The notes under the pieces were generated by a model, which was not told where the DNA came from, searched no databases, and saw only the letters and a program-made list of their open reading frames with translations. This document shows, one piece after another, positions 62,280-64,000 of a DNA stretch of 64,000 bases (the first letter of the stretch is position 1; every line of letters starts with the position of its first letter). The stretch spans positions 62,001-126,000 of the forward strand of contig NZ_QDGZ01000006.1 in NCBI RefSeq assembly GCF_003076135.1, written 5' to 3'. This DNA comes from Nocardioides gansuensis. GTDB taxonomy: Bacteria; Actinomycetota; Actinomycetes; Propionibacteriales; Nocardioidaceae. A program made the translations under genes and the position numbers.

Positions 62280-64000
62280 TCAGGCTTCCTGGGGCCAGGT
62301 CTTGGCGACGAGGGTGAGTACGTCGTAGGTCGCGACGGGCTGGTCGTCCTGGTTGGTGACCACGGCGTCCCACCGGACCTCGCCGTAGTCGGCGCTGGAC
62401 CGCGGGGTGATCTGCTTGACGGTCAGCGTCACCCGGATGGTGTCGTCGGCCTTCACCGGGGTGAGGAAGCGCAGGTTGTCGACGCCGAAGTTCGCCAGCA
62501 CCGGGCCCGGGTCCGGCTGCACGAAGAGGCCCGCCGCCAGGGAGACCACGAGGTAGCCGTGCGCGACGATCCCGCCGAAGAGCGGGTTGGCGGCGGCAGC
62601 CTCGGGGTCGGTGTGGGCGTAGAAGGTGTCGCCGGTGAACTCGGCGAAGTGGTCGATGTCGGCCAGCGTCACCTGACGCGGAGCCGACTCGATGCTGTCG
62701 CCGATGCGCAGCTCGGCGAGGCTCTTGCGGAAGGGGTGGACGTCCTCGACGGTGCGCTGCGAGCCGGTGGTCCAGCGGCCGGTGATCGCGGTGAGCATGT
62801 CGGGGGAGGCCTGGATCGCCGTGCGCTGCATGTGGTGCAGCACGCCGCGGACGCCGCCGAGCTCCTCGCCGCCGCCGGCGCGGCCCGGACCGCCATGCAC
62901 GAGCATCGGCAGCGGGCTGCCATGTCCGGTGGACTCCGGGGCGTCGTCGCGGTCGAGCACCAGGATCCGGCCGTGCCAGGGCGCCAGGCCCAGGGTGACC
63001 TGCCGCGCGACGTCGGGGTCGTGGGTGACGAGCGAGCCGACCAGGCTGCCCCGGCCGCGGGCGGCGAGGGCGATGGCCTCGTCGACGGAGCCGTAGGTGA
63101 GGACCGTGCTGACCGGGCCGAAGGCCTCCACGTCGTGCGGCTCGACGGCGCCCGGGCGGGCGCGCAGCAGCACGGGGGAGATGAAGGCGCCGCGCTCGGG
63201 GTCGGCGTCGACGACCTCGACGCTGTCGGGGTCTCCGAAGACCACGTCGGCGCTGTTGCGCAGCGCCTCGATCGCCTTGCGCACCTCCTGGCGCTGGGCC
63301 AGGCTCGCCAGCGGGCCCATCCGGACGCCCTCGGCGGCCGGGTTGCCGACCGTGACCTTGGCGAGCCGCCCGGTGATCGCCTCGACGACGGCGTCGGCCA
63401 TCGCCTCGGGCACCAGGGTCCTGCGGATCGCGGTGCACTTCTGGCCGGCCTTGACGGTCATCTCGGTGACGACGCCCTTGACGAACAGCTCGAACTCCGG
63501 GTCGTCGGTGGTCACGTCGGGGCCGAGGATCGAGCAGTTGAGGGAGTCGGCCTCGACGCCGAGGCGTACGCCGCGGTGCAGCACCGAGGGGTGGCTGCGC
63601 AGGATCCCGGCGGTGTGCGCCGAGCCGGTGAAGGCCACGGAGTCCTGCTCACCGAGCTCGTCCAGCAGGGTCCCGGCGCTGCCGCTCACGAGCTGCAGGC
63701 TGCCCTCGGGGAGGATGCCCGAGTCCACGACGAGGCGCACGACGGCCTCGGTGAGGTAGCCGGTCTGGCTGGCCGGCTTCACGATGCTGGGCAGGCCGGC
63801 GAGGAACGCCGGCGCGAGCTTCTCCAGCATGCCCCAGACGGGGAAGTTGAAGGCGTTGATCTGCACGGCGACGCCGGGCCGCGAGGTGTAGACGTGCTGG
63901 CCGAGGAACCTGCCCTCGCGGCCGAGCCGCTCGGTGGCACCGTCCAGGAAGACCGTGTCGTTGGGGAGCTCGCGGGTGCCCTTGCTGGCGTAGGAGAACA
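62280..64000 (-). CDS. paaZ: PaaZ, oxepin-CoA hydrolase/semialdehyde dehydrogenase (5' end outside window)
   Basis: About 573 codons of the C-terminal part; the start lies beyond 64000. The first domain is ALDH: NFPVWGMLEKLAPAFLAG, catalytic Cys in KAGQKCTAIRR, and GHGSPLPMLVHGGPGRAGGGEELGG near the end. The second is a MaoC-type hydratase: LADIDHFAEFTGDTFYAHTD and GIVAHGYLVVSLAAGLF, with the Asp/His pair. The fusion opens the oxepin ring and oxidises the semialdehyde in phenylacetate degradation. The rest of the paa operon should lie just outside. Confidence 0.93.
   Translation of the reverse strand, partial: FSYASKGTRELPNDTVFLDGATERLGREGRFLGQHVYTSRPGVAVQINAFNFPVWGMLEKLAPAFLAGLPSIVKPASQTGYLTEAVVRLVVDSGILPEGSLQLVSGSAGTLLDELGEQDSVAFTGSAHTAGILRSHPSVLHRGVRLGVEADSLNCSILGPDVTTDDPEFELFVKGVVTEMTVKAGQKCTAIRRTLVPEAMADAVVEAITGRLAKVTVGNPAAEGVRMGPLASLAQRQEVRKAIEALRNSADVVFGDPDSVEVVDADPERGAFISPVLLRARPGAVEPHDVEAFGPVSTVLTYGSVDEAIALAARGRGSLVGSLVTHDPDVARQVTLGLAPWHGRILVLDRDDAPESTGHGSPLPMLVHGGPGRAGGGEELGGVRGVLHHMQRTAIQASPDMLTAITGRWTTGSQRTVEDVHPFRKSLAELRIGDSIESAPRQVTLADIDHFAEFTGDTFYAHTDPEAAAANPLFGGIVAHGYLVVSLAAGLFVQPDPGPVLANFGVDNLRFLTPVKADDTIRVTLTVKQITPRSSADYGEVRWDAVVTNQDDQPVATYDVLTLVAKTWPQEA

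Overview
The window reads as chromosome of a high-GC actinobacterium, most likely a Nocardioides-like member of the Nocardioidaceae. This is inferred from the very high GC third positions, GTG starts, ATGA/GTGA-coupled operons, a SigJ-type sigma factor, a PucR-type GABA regulator, a Zur plus degenerate CobW (Rv0106-like) zinc module, a CopC-CopD fusion, many TetR regulators, and an intergenic repeat of a kind common in Nocardioides and relatives. No rRNA, tRNA, CRISPR array or intact transposase was seen.

Layout. 1-14.8 kb is a loose, accessory-looking stretch. It holds secreted proteins (CAP, GH16-like, CHRD), a 5'-truncated alpha/beta hydrolase, a LuxR regulator followed by a flavoprotein, a ZIP transporter, a nucleotidyltransferase, an MDR reductase, a 49-residue acidic protein, an uncharacterised protein with a PD-(D/E)XK-like motif, an ACC deaminase broken by a one-base G-run frameshift, and a Gfo/Idh oxidoreductase. 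14.8-19.8 kb is a zinc module: Zur, a two-gene permease set, an HU protein and a GTPase-dead CobW-like protein, the last two each preceded by a Fur-family palindrome. 20-26.5 kb holds a CAP/Ig-like secreted protein and a bfd-bfr iron pair behind an IdeR/DtxR box. 26.5-30.4 kb is a copper/periplasm group (His-rich membrane protein, YcnI, CopC-CopD, lipoprotein).

30.5-39.9 kb is CoA-thioester catabolism. A translationally coupled operon (SDR, SDR, MDR, MaoC, APH-like kinase, acyl-CoA dehydrogenase) sits behind a TetR palindrome. It ends in a deletion scar that joins the first 32 codons of an acyl-CoA dehydrogenase to the last 115 codons of an acyl-CoA ligase, followed by a frameshifted MDR gene.

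39.8-58.3 kb is a nearly self-contained polyamine-to-succinate locus: APC permease, amidohydrolase, agmatine deiminase, N-carbamoylputrescine amidase, putrescine oxidase, aminobutyraldehyde dehydrogenase, GABA transaminase, succinate semialdehyde dehydrogenase, a Glu/Leu-type dehydrogenase and a PucR regulator. Three near-identical palindromes (TTTGARCGNCGTTCAAA type) mark its promoters, and an SMR efflux gene with its own TetR and twin operators lies inside it. The window ends with TetR regulators, a large LuxR-type ATPase and the C-terminal part of PaaZ (phenylacetate degradation).

All family names are from reading the translations; no database search was run.
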